A DNA stretch of 64,000 nucleotides from Astragalus membranaceus (GCA_039519185.1 CM076850.1:92563471-92627470), one strand, 5' to 3'. Positions 1 through 11,355 are shown, counted from the stretch's first letter. Translations and numbers: made by a program. The notes: generated by a model not told the origin, from the sequence alone.

Positions 1-668
1 GAGCTGAACACTTAGTAGTTGGATTGCTTCTAGTTTGTAATGAACCTTTAGTCTTGTTAATATAGTATTGTGATGTTTTGCGTTTCAATCCTTGTATTTT
101 AATGCTTTCAAACTTGTTTTGGGATTGGCCAACTGAAATGAGTAGAGTTGTGGGTACAGAAATGGTCCATGATTTGAACTCAATGGTTGATATGAATGAA
201 AGGTTGTTTAAAGACATTTAAACAACTTGTGCTTAACTCTAGACATAGGGGAGAAATAGTTCATAAGGTGAATACTGTGGGTTCTTCATTATACATGGGT
301 GGACTTATTTAGAACTTAGAAATAAGAGTCTTGTAACAAAACCCTGGCGTCAGTGACTGAAAGGCACAACATCATATACTACAGCACTTAGAGCTATAGC
401 GTCCAATAGCGCCTTACTTTTGGGGATTTATACAACAAAGAGCAGTCCAACTCATTTTATAAACTCTTGAACTTTCTTACTGTTTAGCAATATCTTTCTT
501 ATTTTCATGTCCAAAAATTTGTTATTTTTACTTTGTCCACTTCACTAAGTTGTTAACTACTTAAACTCTTAAATTAACATCAATCCTTGTGGGTACGATC
601 CTTACTTTATCATTATATTACTTGTTGCGATTGTGTACACTTGCACAACTACTTTTCGCACAACAAAT
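1..668 (+). repeat. Degenerate Athila-like LTR, right part
   Basis: This block ends just before a tRNA-Asp-type primer binding site and resembles 4560-5346 along much of its length, including a shared phrase around CTAGACATAGG, a CTTGTAAC(A/G)AAACCCT box and the terminal ACTTGCACA stretch before ACAACA. I infer an LTR of an old Ty3/gypsy Athila-type element, probably starting before the window. The two copies are strongly diverged, so they may be the two LTRs of one old element or LTRs of two related insertions. No intact ORF is present. Confidence 0.55.
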
Positions 669-671
669 TTT

Positions 672-689
672 TTGCGCCGTTGCCGTGGA
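672..689 (+). other. Primer binding site, tRNA-Asp type, degenerate
   Basis: TTGCGCCGTTGCCGTGGA differs at two positions from TGGCGCCGTTGCCGGGGA, which is present twice elsewhere in this window (15824 and 20340). Such a site is where reverse transcription of Athila-type elements is primed by tRNA-Asp. Its place directly right of the LTR-like block fixes that element on the plus strand. Confidence 0.7.
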
Positions 690-754
690 TTGCATTTAAT
701 TTTTATTGTTTAAGTTTTTAGCAATATTAGTGAAAATTTTACGCTGGTGTGTTG

Positions 755-960
755 TTTCTTGGTGTTACAGCATTAGGTGCTATAGCGCATGAAATCAAGA
801 AGTTTCATGAGCAAGTTCGTCAGAGTATTGAGAAAAAAATTTCAAGGTATAAGAGTACTCAGCGGGATAAACATCACAAGTTGAAAACATTTAAAGAAGA
901 AGACTTGAAGATCAATTACAATGTCTACAAAAAAGAGCACCAGGTAACTATATGGAGTCT
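755..960 (+). pseudogene. Ty3/gypsy integrase C-terminal scrap (chromovirus-like)
   Basis: The frame encodes a short stretch with HEQVRQSIEKKISRYKST followed by DKHHKLKTFKEEDL. That pattern is typical of the region after the integrase core of chromovirus-type gypsy elements, where a helical linker leads to the basic K-x-FxxGDLV segment. Here the GDLV motif is altered to EEDLK and the frame ends at 1000. It is a fragment without flanking pol sequence. The assignment rests on one motif only. Confidence 0.45.
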
Positions 961-1000
961 CTACAATTTCAACTATCCCAAACCAAAACAGCGCCTGTGA

Positions 1001-1290
1001 AACTCGGTCACCATCGCTTAGCGAGCTAGTCCCATCACCGGGTGACCAGAAGCAAATTTTCCTTTTTTTTTGTATCTGCTAAACCGCTAGGTAAGCTCCT
1101 GTCATAGCTAGGCAAAAGGACAACAAAACATACACGAATTAAAGGTACCAATTAAGTAAACCAAAACACACAAACAAAAACCAAATTCAATCTAAAAACT
1201 AACAAACCAAAAACCAAACTATTATGGTTTTAAAACACACGATAATTGAGAAAAACTTAGGAAAAACTATTAAAAATGAGTCAAACTTTA
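1001..1290. other. AT-rich stretch without recognised features
   Basis: I see no coding frame, RNA gene or clear repeat here. The sequence is A-rich on the plus strand and lies between the gypsy scrap and the end of the copia remnant, so it is probably decayed element sequence. Confidence 0.3.
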
Positions 1291-2387
1291 CATATAATGC
1301 AGAGCAATCAGGGGCCATCTACTGTGATGGGCAAAGGAATGGTTGGTGCAGAGGAACCATGCTGATTTAGTTGGGTAGTGTTGGTTGTAAGTGTTTGAGG
1401 GAAGATGTCTAGGAAAGCAGTGGATATATGTAGGTATACTTGTTTTAAAAAGAAAAATGTCTTCGTGAAAGATAACATCTCATGACATTATGAATTTGTT
1501 TGAGGTAGGATCATAGCAATGGAAACCTTTTTATCCACTAAGGTACCCCCATAAAGATGCATGGAGTGGATCTACGATTGAATTTGGTTGTTTGAGTGGG
1601 TATGTTGGGCACATAACATAGGCAACCAAGTGTTTTGAGGCAACTATAATCTGGTTGTTTATTAAGGAGAAGTTTATATGGGGTGAGATATTGTAGGTTT
1701 TCAGCTGGAGTCCTATTGATGACAAAGGTAGCTGTGGTGGCACAAATTCCCCAAAACTTGAGATGGATGGAAGCTTGGAACATGAGTGAGCATGCAACAC
1801 TCTACAAACACTGATACTTTCTTTCTACCAATGAGTTTTTTTTAGGGCGGTATGAGCATGAGAATTGGTGGAGGGATTCCCTTTTCTTGGAGAAAATATG
1901 TTAAGGCCAATTATTTTGCATTGTCAATGTGGAAAGTCTTAATTGTTTTGTAAAATTGAGTTTGTACATAAGCAACAAACTTTTTCAAACTATTAGTAGT
2001 ATCATATTTATGCTTCAATAAAGTGATTCAGGTGAACCTACTAAAATCATCAACTATTGTTAGGAAGTAAAAGTGACCATCGTGAGTTTGTTGGTTAAAA
2101 GGACCCCTTACATCACAGTGAATAATTTCAAATGAATGTTCTATAAAATGATTATGTGACTCAAAAGGAAGACGTTTGAACTTTGAAATAGGACAAGAAG
2201 TAAAGTGGTTCACCCGAATCAACAAGGGCTTCCTCCACTCCTCACATCTAGTGAGTATTTTCACTATCTTCCAATAGTTTATACTTTACAACCCATCCTA
2301 GGCTTAAAGCAATTGATAGTTTACTTCTACAGCTCTATCTACTGTATAACTAGTTTTCTTCTACAACACTAGCAACTAAAATACCCC

Positions 2388-2521
2388 TAAGAAACATCTT
2401 AGACATCTTCACTAACACCCCAGCATCCCTATGCCATGTTAGGAAGGTATAAACCCCTAAGAACCTACTTAGGCTTCTTCATTAACAATCCAGCAAACTC
2501 ATGCCTTGTTAAGATGGTACA
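2388..2521. repeat. Imperfect tandem duplication, unit about 67 bp
   Basis: Two consecutive units begin CCCCTAAGAA and run through CTTC(A/T)T(C/T)A to CATG and GTTA(G/A)GA(A/T)GGTA. They lie inside the decayed copia remnant, directly left of the inserted LTR, and have diverged by several substitutions. Slippage or unequal exchange would explain them. Confidence 0.6.
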
Positions 2522-2522
2522 A

Positions 2523-3819
2523 TGATAAGGTAGTGTTTGGGAAATACACTAGCTTGAATTGTGATATGATTTCTAACTGTATTCAATTTCCAAAGCTAAC
2601 CCATACTCAGAAATGTTCTCATTTCTTATTACAAGTCCACTAAGTATGGATGAGAGAGATGAAGGAACTTCAGAAGCTTGAGAAGCTACATGAGAAGACA
2701 TATAGTGGGAAATATTGAAGTGGGCTTGTAATCCACTCTTATGCCTTGAATGTGATCATCAATCAAGTATTTATAGAGATATTGATCCAATAGATCCATC
2801 GATAATCTTCTCCCAAGATAAAAATATTCGTTGTGACCTTTAGGATAAAGTCGGGTACTTTTTCTGCGCCTTCTGCAGGATCCGTACTGTAGTAGGTAGC
2901 CGTTGGGGGCTTCTGATCTTTATGTCTTCTAAACTCTTCTGAAGTGTCTTCTGAGCATACCTTCTGAAGTGTCTTCTGAGCATGCCTTTTGAAGTGCTAT
3001 TGTCATCTGAAGAACTGAGCTATTGATCTCAAGATCTTTCATTGTGCAGCAGCTCTCATACTTTGATCTTTACATCGGATGATATATTTTGGATGTGTCA
3101 CTTCATTGTTATGTAGTCACACTAGCTTGACCTCAATTTATCATAAGATGCTTGTTTTGATTCATCAATCTTACGATTGAGACTTTTCTTTCTTTTGTCA
3201 TCTTATGTAAATATCTCTGAATAATCAACTTCTCTCTTTGAGAAGCATTTGGCTAAAACTCCCTTGATATGAGAAAATTATTACTATTGCTTGCTCTGTT
3301 TGAGAAGCTTCTTGAAGAGTGTCTTCTCACCACATAGAATTCCAAAGCAGTATTCTTCTATTCATTTATGAGCTCACTTGGCTGTGTTCATTGAGTTCTT
3401 TCATCTTGAGGAATTGCTTGTTTATTCATTTCTCTTTACTTGACATTATGAAGAACTATCTTCACATCTGAGAGACAATGTGACTATCTTCACTCATGTG
3501 TCTTCATTTGATTTCTTGATCGTCATTCATTTCTTTCCAGGCAGCAGTTGTGCCTTCTGATCTAATAGGCCATCTTTGAGGAGAGTCTTCTTAACTAGTG
3601 AAGTTATTGTAAGGTAGTTGTTTTCTCTTTGTTTTAACCTCAAGGCCTTCTGAAGTGGTGTTATCATATCACACTATCTTCTTGAGATATGATTGAATGT
3701 TTCCTGCATTTTAGATCACTCAAGAAGATCCATTAGATCACTAGTGAATCAGATAACTTACACACTTGTCAAAAATGTTTGTTTCCATCAAAACTTATCC
3801 AAAGGTTTTTTCCCCAACA
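2523..3819 (-). mobile_element. Probable solo LTR, SIRE-like
   Basis: The block separates the protease and integrase parts of the minus-strand copia remnant. Its minus-strand start is TGTTGGGGAAAAAACC and its far end begins TG on the plus strand, fitting TG...CA termini. It is rich in CTTCTGAAG-type repeats and encodes nothing recognisable. From memory the start resembles LTRs of SIRE/Maximus-lineage copia elements. The right edge at 3819 is fairly clear because copia coding sequence resumes beside it. The left edge is less sure and I could not find a matching 5-bp target duplication. Confidence 0.45.
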
Positions 3820-4559
3820 TGGACATGGTGACATATTTATGGAGTAATAGTGCATACTCATAGAACATACAACATGAATGGATGATGTTTGTGGATGCAC
3901 CAGAGTCTATGATCCACATGTAAGTATTGGAACTAAATTACTTAAAGAAACTAGAGAGTATCATACCCATATTGGAGGTGCCATGTGACTGTTTTCCTCC
4001 AGCACTGGCCTGGGCCATCTGTTGTTGCAAGTAGGTGATTATTTATTGATATTGGATAGCAGGAACGTGAATTCTGGAAGACTCAGCAGTGACCTGATTT
4101 GCAGCAGGAGGGACCGAAGGTGCTGTGTGATTCTTGTATCCAGGGGATATCCATGGAGTTTGAAGCATTTTTCAGCAGTGTGGCCTAGTAAACCACAGTG
4201 TGTGCAGAGTGGCTTGTTCTTCTTGGGATTGCCTTTGTGCTTGTTTTCATGGGGAGCCAGCGCATGGATGAGAGAATATTCCACCTTTTTGCTAGGCACA
4301 TTGTACTTTTGGGCACACTAGTAGACAAAGGGCGCCTCCAATTATGGTTTTTCTTGGTTCATGTACCCTAGTACTATATAAGGGCAGCCTTTCCTCTTCA
4401 CTTGGTATGCTAGGTCAGAAGGAAAAAATTTAGAAATAGCTTTCTTCCATTTTTGTACCCAGGCTACCTTAAATCACCAAAGTGGAAACACCATTGCTGA
4501 GAGTATTGCTGCAGCAATTACAAGAGCTAAACATACTTGAAGATTTGCTAATTTGGGAG

Positions 4560-5346
4560 ATGTTTTGTATCTCCAAGCCTCAAATCTTGGAGCCTAACTC
4601 GGTTTCTTCATCTTAGTATAATTTCTCTCTTGTATTTCTTAGTTATGACTTTAGCATTTATGTTTAAGTTGTATTTCTTGTGTTGTTCGCTCATTATGAA
4701 CTAATCACTATTAGTTGCAATGCTTGGATCTATGTAATGAAATTTTAGTATATTTAATGAAGTGTATTTGATGTTTTAGCATTTTATCTTTTGTAAGTTA
4801 GTATTTCCATCTTGAATTAGGAATGTCCAACTAATTTTAAGTAGCATTTATAAATTCTGAAAATGTTTATGAATAGATAATATGGGTTGTGAGTATTAAA
4901 GGACACTTTACTACTCCTTGCTTAAAACCTAGACATAGGAGGGTAAATTCCATAAGGTGGGCACCATAGGTGCGTAGTAGCCTAGGGTGAACCTATTTAG
5001 GGCTTAGACATAAGCTCTTGTAACGAAACCCTAGTGAACAATATTTGAAAAAGTACAAACTGATACGACAGCACCTAATGCTGCAGCATCAGATACAACA
5101 TTAAAGTATTTTAATGAAGTTACATAGTAAAAGCATCCCAACTTATTCTCAACTCTGATTTTCACACCCTTTTACTTTAATTGTTATTTAAAGATGGTTT
5201 CAAAAACTTGTGTCATTTTATTTTACATCACTAATTTGTTAGTCAAATTAAGCACATATTAGACTTCAATTATCGTGAGAACGATCTCTATTTATCACTT
5301 TACTACTTGTTGGACTGTGTATACTTGCACATCATTTTACACAACA
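4560..5346 (+). repeat. Second diverged Athila-like LTR
   Basis: This shares ordered blocks with 1-668, notably CTAGACATAGG, CTTGTAACGAAACCCT, AGCACCTAATGCTGCAGCA and a terminal ACTTGCACATCATTTTACAC segment. It could be the 3' LTR matching the 5' LTR at the window start, which would make 1-5346 one old nested element. The divergence is high enough that independent insertions are also possible. Confidence 0.5.
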
Positions 5347-5439
5347 TGGTACAAAGGCGATTTGAGTAATGCCTAGTTCTTTCTGTTTGGTATCCTGCAA
5401 AATCATGGCATATACCTAATTAATATTTGGAAAGGAAGT

Positions 5440-7020
5440 CATCAAAAGGATTTGACCTCGGATAGGGCTGAAGGAATCCTTGAGGGCCATCAAGAAAGAG
5501 GGAGCGTCTTCTTTCTACATATTCTCCTTGCAAGAGCATCTACTACACACGCGGGTCGACACGGACTGAATGTTTTGGCTGAACATGTTCTTTATGGTGT
5601 TGTGGATGAATTAGAAAGACTCAAGAACACAGGTGAATCAATTAGAGAGGTGCTTCTTGAAGCTGAGGAGGAACAAGAACAAAACCATGTTGTACTAAAG
5701 TGGATAAGAAGGCTCAAATTAAGATGTCCTTCATCCAGCTGATGACTTGCCAGATGAATTTTTCAGTCAAGAGATGAAACACAAAATGGATGCACATAAT
5801 CATAAGAACAAAGTGACAGAGGTACTTCATTCCTTATCGCCAAACCAAGTTATTGATGTAGTGGGAGAAATGCCTATGCTGAATTTAAACCCAACTAATG
5901 TGGTAGTGGTTAAGCAAACCAACATTAATGAAAGGAGGGAAACTAGTTCTTCTGTATTCGAATCAGATATCATTGGAAGTTTGTTGGAAAAACCACATTC
6001 ACATGATGATGGTCATAAACTCATAATGTTTCCTTGATTGCTATTGTTGGTATTGGTGGTTTAGGGACTCGTTTAGTATATAATGATGCGGGAGTACAAA
6101 AAAGTTTGGAAAAGAAAATATGGGCATGTGTTTCTGATAACTTTGATGTCAAAACCATTGTGAATAAAATGTTGGAGCCATTAATCAATAGCAAAGTTGA
6201 TGATACATTATCAATTGAGAACCTATAAATCATGTTTCGTGAAAACTTAACCGGAAAAAGATACCTATTAGTCCTAGATGATATTTGGAATGAAAGTCAT
6301 CAAAAATGGAATCAACTGAGATCTTATATAATGTGTGGTGCTCTAGATAGTAAGATTTTGCTGACAACACATAGTAAAACTTTGGCACAGACAATGAGTG
6401 TAAGTGTCTCCTATGCATTCATTGGTTTGACTCTAGAACAATCTTGGAGTTTGTTAAAGAAAGTTTCATTTGGGGATTACATTGACACCTCAGGCGTTAA
6501 TGAAAGTCTTGAACCCATTGGTAAGAAGATAGCATAAAAGTGCAAGGGAATTTCGCTGGCAATTAGAACATTGGGAGGCCTATTACAGAGTAAAAGTAAG
6601 GAAAGTGAATGGATTGATGTGCAAAAAGGCGAGTTTTGGAGATTATGTGATGACGGAGAAAGCATCATCCCAGTGTTGAAATGTAGTTACCAAAACTTGT
6701 CACTTCAATTGAGACAATGTTCTGCTTATTGCTCTTTATATCCTAAGGAATATAGCACAAGGTTATCTCGAATGCTCGGCTGAAAACCAAATTATGGAAG
6801 ATGTGGGTAACCAATTCATAGAGACTTCCTTGATGAAATCATTTTTCCAAGATGCAAAAATGAGTCCATTAATATAGTTAGTTTCAAAATGCATGATTTA
6901 ATGCATGACCTTGCAATGTAAGTAGCAGGCAATGATTGTTGCTACTTGAATAGTGAGACAAAAAGACTCGTGCATGTATCTCTAATTCTCTATTACTCCC
7001 ATATTAATACAATGGTTTGT
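5440..7020 (+). pseudogene. CC-NBS-LRR disease-resistance pseudogene (RGA type)
   Basis: Intact relatives are intracellular immune receptors that bind ATP. The visible parts, in order, are an Rx-type coiled-coil segment (VVDELERLKNTGESIREVL, about 5600-5660), a damaged P-loop (VGIGGLGTRLVYNDAG, about 6046-6093), the kinase-2 motif LLVLDDIW (6268-6291), a degenerate GLPL region (ISLAIRTLGGLLQSK), RNBS-D (CSAYCSLYPKEY) and an MHD-type motif MHDLMHDLAM (6889-6918) followed at once by TAA. The P-loop lacks the lysine and threonine that contact nucleotide, so it could not bind ATP normally. In-frame stops near 5741, 6036, 6228, 6535 and 6781 plus frame changes confirm a pseudogene. No leucine-rich repeats follow. 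The class is clear although the gene is dead. Confidence 0.85.
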
Positions 7021-7810
7021 CATTAAAAAAACAAAAATGTATGTATAATTGAAAACAAAATAAGTAAATAAATAAATAAATAATTGGTCGTTTTCTTTGT
7101 CATTTTAATTTTATTGTGCTTGCACGCTCAAAAGAGTCTGGTTTACTTGTTCTTCAACTTTGCAATGGGTGCTCTTATTGTCTTTGGTTTTAGTACTTAC
7201 TCACTTGTTTAATTTTGTGATTTTAATCTCCAGTATATGTGTTCCTATAGGTAGAACTGTTTATGGTTCGATTCAGTTTGGAAGGACAATCAAACTAGAC
7301 TGGCTGAAACAGTTTGCATGGATCGTACCAAAGTATCTTAACAATCTACCAGAATTGGACTGAACTGCTTTAACGATTTGGTTCACGGGTTCTAGTTCTG
7401 AATTTAAGTGGCTCAAAAACAAAGAACTATTATGAATTGTGAATTGTTTTGTCTGAACTACCAGACTCAAACCGAATTATTCACCAAACTGTGTCCTGAA
7501 CTGTCTCAAAATCTCAATTTTTTTTTAATTGTCACTTACGATAATAGTTTTATTGAACTGAACTATACTATTAAAATAACATTTGCTAAGAGGGATTTCA
7601 ATTGCCCATCAAGCCAGTTTTCTTAATTTCTAGTGATATTATAATTTTATTCATAAGACATTAATCTCAAGCTACAGCTAATTGTCAAGCATAAGGGGCT
7701 TCAACTACATTCATTTAAACTAGTACTAGTACACATTAAACATGCTAATCAATTAATTGGATCAAGTTTAACCATAAATACATAAACTTGGTGGGGAATC
7801 AACAATAAAC
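7021..7810. other. AT-rich region, no gene recognised
   Basis: The stretch holds a short TAAA repeat near 7062-7084 and a region (7255-7500) with several GAACTG and CTGAACT words on both strands, which suggests a decayed non-autonomous element. No protein similarity is apparent in any frame. Confidence 0.3.
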
Positions 7811-8545
7811 ACAAAAACAGAGCAATATGCGGCCGAAATAAATTCCCTCAAACTTGCAAGAACCTATGAGGAGCAATAACGAATATGTGACGGCAAATAA
7901 AACGAAATAAAAACACATAATTGAACACCGATATTTTTAACGTGGAAAATCCCTCAAAGAAATGGTAAAAACCACGGGTCGTCCAGACCAAATAGATAGC
8001 TCCACTATAATCAAATAAGGGTACAAGAGAGTCTCAACAAGGTGCACGAACCGTGCCAACAACTAGTCAAAACAACAAAGCACAAAAGCTTACAAATTGA
8101 GAACAAGAAAATAAAAATACCCAAAACTGCAGCTTCAGTGCGAAGCCAATGCCTCTCTCCTCAGACTTCGTTTCGACGATACGAACGGTGAAAGTGTAGA
8201 ACTGTGTCTCACGAACCTGTTGTCCAATTTTAAAGACGATCCAACGCTTAACGAATCTGCAATCTCTGTTTTACGGCGACAGGTTTGAGAAAAATGGGAA
8301 TGACTTTCTCTCTTCTTTTCTCTCTTTTGGTGGCTATCTTCTAATCCGAAAATCTCTCTTCTTGAACCCTAATTTAACCCTCTCCACTTATAACAAGTGA
8401 GAAACATAATGGGCTAAAATATTTGGGTCTTTCTCCACATAGGAAGGGAGCCCAATACCCAATAAAACTGACACATATTATATTATAGCATGAAAGAGAG
8501 TGTGATCAAGAGAAAGTTTTTGTGAGGGAGCTAAAAGATGACAAT
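7811..8545 (-). repeat. LTR-like block, probable copia solo LTR or leader
   Basis: On the minus strand this reads as a promoter-like segment followed by a leader. There is a TTATAAGTGG box near 8383-8392, a T/C-rich exon-like segment, and then a GTGGTTTTTACCATTTCTTTGAGGG-like stretch split around 7955-7980 that is common near plant copia LTR ends. No TG/CA edges or target duplication could be fixed. A short phrase GTGAGGGAGCTAAAAGAT occurs twice to the right (8522 and 8592). Confidence 0.35.
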
Positions 8546-8717
8546 AGTAGTATATCAACAAGTAAATTTAACTAATTTGAGCATTCCTCTAAGTGAGGGA
8601 GCTAAAAGATAAAATGGTTTATCAAAAGCACCTACAGTATCTTGACAAAACACATTTTATAAAAGTATCACGATTTGGTTAATCATGGACAGTGTATCAA
8701 ATTTCTAAATCATAATA

Positions 8718-8861
8718 CCAACATGATGTGGTACAAGTGGTAGATACTTGGTTCCCTTAACCATTTGTTGGGAGAGGTCAACCCCTTAAATGGATCTCAG
8801 ATACCTCGAAGGATTAGTCTCCACAGTCGCAGTGGAGGATACCTTGGTTTACCAAAAAAAA
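8718..8861 (+). mobile_element. tRNA-derived SINE with target duplications
   Basis: The element is about 144 bp. Its head carries a box-A-like segment (TGGTACAAGTGGTAGAT, about 8729-8745), and a box-B-like AGGTCAACCCC lies at 8775-8785, a spacing typical of RNA polymerase III promoters in tRNA-derived SINEs. It ends in an A-run. It is flanked by 14-bp direct repeats with one mismatch: TCTAAATCATAATA (8704-8717) and TCTAAGTCATAATA (8862-8875). The flanking repeats and A-tail are strong evidence of target-primed retroposition. Box B is degenerate, so transcription of this copy is doubtful. Confidence 0.8.
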
Positions 8862-8879
8862 TCTAAGTCATAATAATTA

Positions 8880-9110
8880 AGTTGCACATATCCCCATTAG
8901 TCATTTCACGATTTTAGTCCTCTATTTTATTTTTCACAATTTTAGTCGCTCAATTTTTCCAATTTGTAAAATGTTTGCTCAGCCAAAATTGGTCAAGAAA
9001 AATTAATGTGTCGCCTCATTAAATGAGATGACATTCATGTTTGCTTACTCACATGCCACCTCACCATGACATGTCACATTTTTCTTTAGAAAACAAATCT
9101 TTTATTTGTT
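8880..9110. repeat. Dispersed repeat related to 11630-11830
   Basis: Both copies contain ACGATTTTAGT, AAATGTTTGC, CCAAAATT(G/A)GTCAAGA and a later stretch of GTT AA-rich sequence, in the same order. The wording resembles the terminal part of legume MULE-type MITEs, such as the inverted arms at 48383-49362, but no opposite arm is visible. It is probably a half element. Confidence 0.45.
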
Positions 9111-9244
9111 AAATTATGTTTTAAAATAAATAAAAAAGAAAAAACATTTCTTGGAGTTTAATTGAAGAAGCATATATTTTGTATGAAATTAACTAGCAGG
9201 ATCCTCTTCCTACCCATGCTCTCAAACGAGTCTGACTTAGAGTA

Positions 9245-9415
9245 CTAAGGAATTCCTTAGTAGTTATTACTAAAAGGCATAATAGTCAGTTCTCCATCAA
9301 TGAAAAAATTTGGTAACCACACAAACACTAAATTGTGGTTAGTATGTACTAACCATTGGAGAGTTGTATTATGATTACCGAAAAATTTAGTAATTATTAC
9401 TAAGGAATTCCTTAG
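9245..9415. mobile_element. Small MITE with palindromic ends, TA flanks
   Basis: The ends are inverted copies of CTAAGGAATTCCTTAGTA followed by a (G/A)TTATTACTAAA-like segment. Each end is itself a near-perfect palindrome around GGAATTCC. A TA dinucleotide borders each end (9243-9244 and 9416-9417), as expected for a Tc1/mariner-type insertion. The interior is about 100 bp, AT-rich and non-coding. The superfamily is an inference from the TA flank alone. Confidence 0.6.
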
Positions 9416-9657
9416 TATCATAAGTCTTTGCCCTCTCAAACTCCCATTTCGCTGTTTCTCTAGATTGAAAGTGCAATTAAGTCTTAATTTATAAAAAAAT
9501 ATTATTTTATTGTTTAAAAATATATATTAATAATTCGACAAGGATTCGTGATTCATGGTTCCAAGGCAGGAATGCTTGTCAACAATTTTTAAGTGAACGC
9601 TACTATTTTTTACTTCAAAAAAAGGGAGCACTGCTTTGATTTTTGAAGAACGTATAA

Positions 9658-9836
9658 GATTCTCTAAATTCACAAATCTCTATATTTACCTACATTTAAT
9701 TTCACTTTGGTTAAAAGGTGACGAGAGAAAATATGGAGAAGAAACTAACGAGTTAAAAAAGACATAAATACCCTTCAAATTAGCCTAATTATAAGAGAAT
9801 GTAGGTGAATTTAGAGATTTTTGACTTTAGAGAATC
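9658..9836. mobile_element. Second MITE, about 179 bp, long terminal inverted repeats
   Basis: The left end GATTCTCTAAATTCACAAAT and the reverse complement of the right end, GATTCTCTAAAGTCAAAAAT, match over roughly 40 bp with a few differences, continuing through ATCTCTA and ACCTACATT. The interior is non-coding. I could not define a clean target duplication, so the superfamily is left open. Confidence 0.6.
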
Positions 9837-10149
9837 ATGATTCACGCACACGCCTTTCCTTTTCTAGTTGGCGGAAAGAAACAGAGAAATATATAAACTA
9901 AAAGGAATCTGCAAGGAAATAAAGATAATAGATATTATAATTCTTCGATTTGAAGGTACTAATAAAAAGTTGTTACGAACTTAATTTTATTTCAACTTCA
10001 TGTAACCATAATAGGGCACGATAACACAAATACATACGATCCACAGCTACAAGAAGGTTAATTATTATTAAGCTATATATGTATAATAGTGATAGATATT
10101 AATTATATTATTTTCACACATATAAATGCAATAATATGCATGGCCATCA

Positions 10150-10422
10150 TCATGGATCAGTGGTAGTAGTAGTAGTAGGGGCATTAGCACTGTTAGGTGT
10201 GGCGGAATTCTTCGGTGGTAGTCCACAGGTAAAAACACAATACGCAGGATCAGGAAATATATAACAAGTTGGATAATTATAATGACACCACAGCCATAGT
10301 AACTCACTTTTGTAAATACGATCATCATTCTCTGACACACCTCTTCCTGCAGCCACAACACCATTCACAATTGCTGCTACAACCAGAAGAACTAAAACAA
10401 GGCAAGCACTAGCTTTTGCCAT
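10150..10422 (-). CDS. Small secreted cysteine-containing peptide, unknown function
   Basis: This 90-residue protein begins MAKASACLVLVLLVVAAIVN and has a clear signal peptide of about 24 residues ending near VVAAG, so it should be secreted. The mature part has four cysteines in the order C-x6-C-x8-C-x3-C (CHYNYPTC, then CYIFPDPAYC and CVFTC), followed by a proline, alanine and threonine-rich tail ending in six threonines. I chose the ATG at 10422 because it starts the signal peptide and lies about 90 bp below a TATA box at 10506-10513; an upstream in-frame ATG at 10497 would spoil the signal sequence. I do not recognise the family. Short secreted peptides of this kind often act in signalling or defence, but nothing here shows which. 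Confidence 0.65.
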   Translation of the reverse strand: MAKASACLVLVLLVVAAIVNGVVAAGRGVSENDDRIYKSELLWLWCHYNYPTCYIFPDPAYCVFTCGLPPKNSATPNSANAPTTTTTTDP

Positions 10423-10505
10423 AGTAATTAATAATATTTTGATGCTAGCTTGTTCTCTTTTTCTTTGTTTAATTTGCATGGAACTATTTGGCCCCAAATT
10501 CCTTC

Positions 10506-10513
10506 AATTTATA
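10506..10513 (-). promoter_or_regulatory. TATA box of the small peptide gene
   Basis: TATAAATT on the minus strand sits 83-91 bases upstream of the ATG at 10422, leaving room for a 5' leader of roughly 50-60 bases. The position relative to the signal-peptide start supports a real gene. Confidence 0.6.
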
Positions 10514-10559
10514 GAGCCGGTGACAACTATTATTTGCCTAATTAAGATCGGAAGTGAAT

Positions 10560-11355
10560 TAAATTCGCCTTTGCGTGTGGAAATTGATTTTGGTAGAGTT
10601 AAGGTAATATTGTGGGAGCCATATATAAGAAGAGGGTCTTAACTCTTAAATACTAAGGAACACTTAATGTTTCCTTTTTATGTTAGTGAATTAAGGTTGA
10701 CCTGCTGGATTGTACAGTAGAAATAAATAGAAGTTAAGTCCACTAACTTGCTAGCTATTGAATTAAATGGGTATAGTGTGACTGAATTTGATCCGTGAAT
10801 TAGTAGTTAATAATTCAATATCTGGTTGATGTGTCACTGTCATTGTCTGAATACAAGAAAAGTGGGGAAAAAAAGTGAATGCCTTATCTGATGACTTATT
10901 TACAATGGCATCCTCTACTGAATTTATAGTTCTAGAATGTTTGCAAACACTTCAATAAGTTACAACCACCTATCAAGCATGACAAACCATTTGTAGAGAT
11001 TGGTTTATTGAATTGCCAAGTTCGATTCTTTTTAAATAGTTTTACAAATATCAAATACTTGCATGTTGAAAGTTCTCATTCACCTAAAGTTATTGGTGGT
11101 ATACTTTAACTTTTTCTTTCATTATTAGTCATTGGAGTAATTGTAGCTACTGAAAAATATGGAAATGACATTTCGAAATTTGAAATGGAGCCACTATCAA
11201 AGTTTAATTATAAGAATAAATGTTGGTAAATCATTTTTGAAATACAAAGGTATTTGCAGATCAAAGTTGGAATTCCTACTTAATCATTTTTGGATCAAAG
11301 TCTTAAGTAGGAAATGATTATATTTTGCTATATTTGTGTTTGTTTGTTTGTCGAG
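10560..11355. other. Intergenic, no gene recognised
   Basis: The stretch upstream of the peptide gene is AT-rich. I see no conserved frame, and only short inverted words around GTAGGAATTC near 11270-11360. It may hold upstream regulatory sequence of the minus-strand gene. Confidence 0.3.

Larger units (their letters stand above)
1290..4440 (-). pseudogene. Decayed Ty1/copia gag-pol, split by an LTR insertion
   Basis: Reading down the minus strand, the parts come in copia order. A gag zinc knuckle of CX2CX4HX4C form (CTHCGLLGHTAEKC) lies at about 4140-4210. A protease motif WIIDSGAS lies at about 3898-3921. A GAG-pre-integrase/integrase start with FEIIHCDVRGPF and VDDFSRFT lies at 2028-2264. 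An integrase tail with KFWGICATTATFVINRTP and TLGCLCY lies at 1538-1783. Reverse transcriptase and RNase H were not found. Stops and frameshifts separate all parts. The block between protease and integrase (about 2523-3819) is a separate LTR-like insertion. The copia orientation is opposite to the gypsy PBS at 672, so it was probably inserted into that element. Confidence 0.8.

Noticed and set aside
1531..1800. 89-codon minus-strand frame as a separate gene
   Set aside because: The overlapping frame at 1538-1783 carries copia integrase motifs, so this is a shadow of that pseudogene.
8718..8861. Functional tRNA gene
   Set aside because: No cloverleaf can be drawn, box B is degenerate, and the A-tail plus flanking duplications show a SINE.
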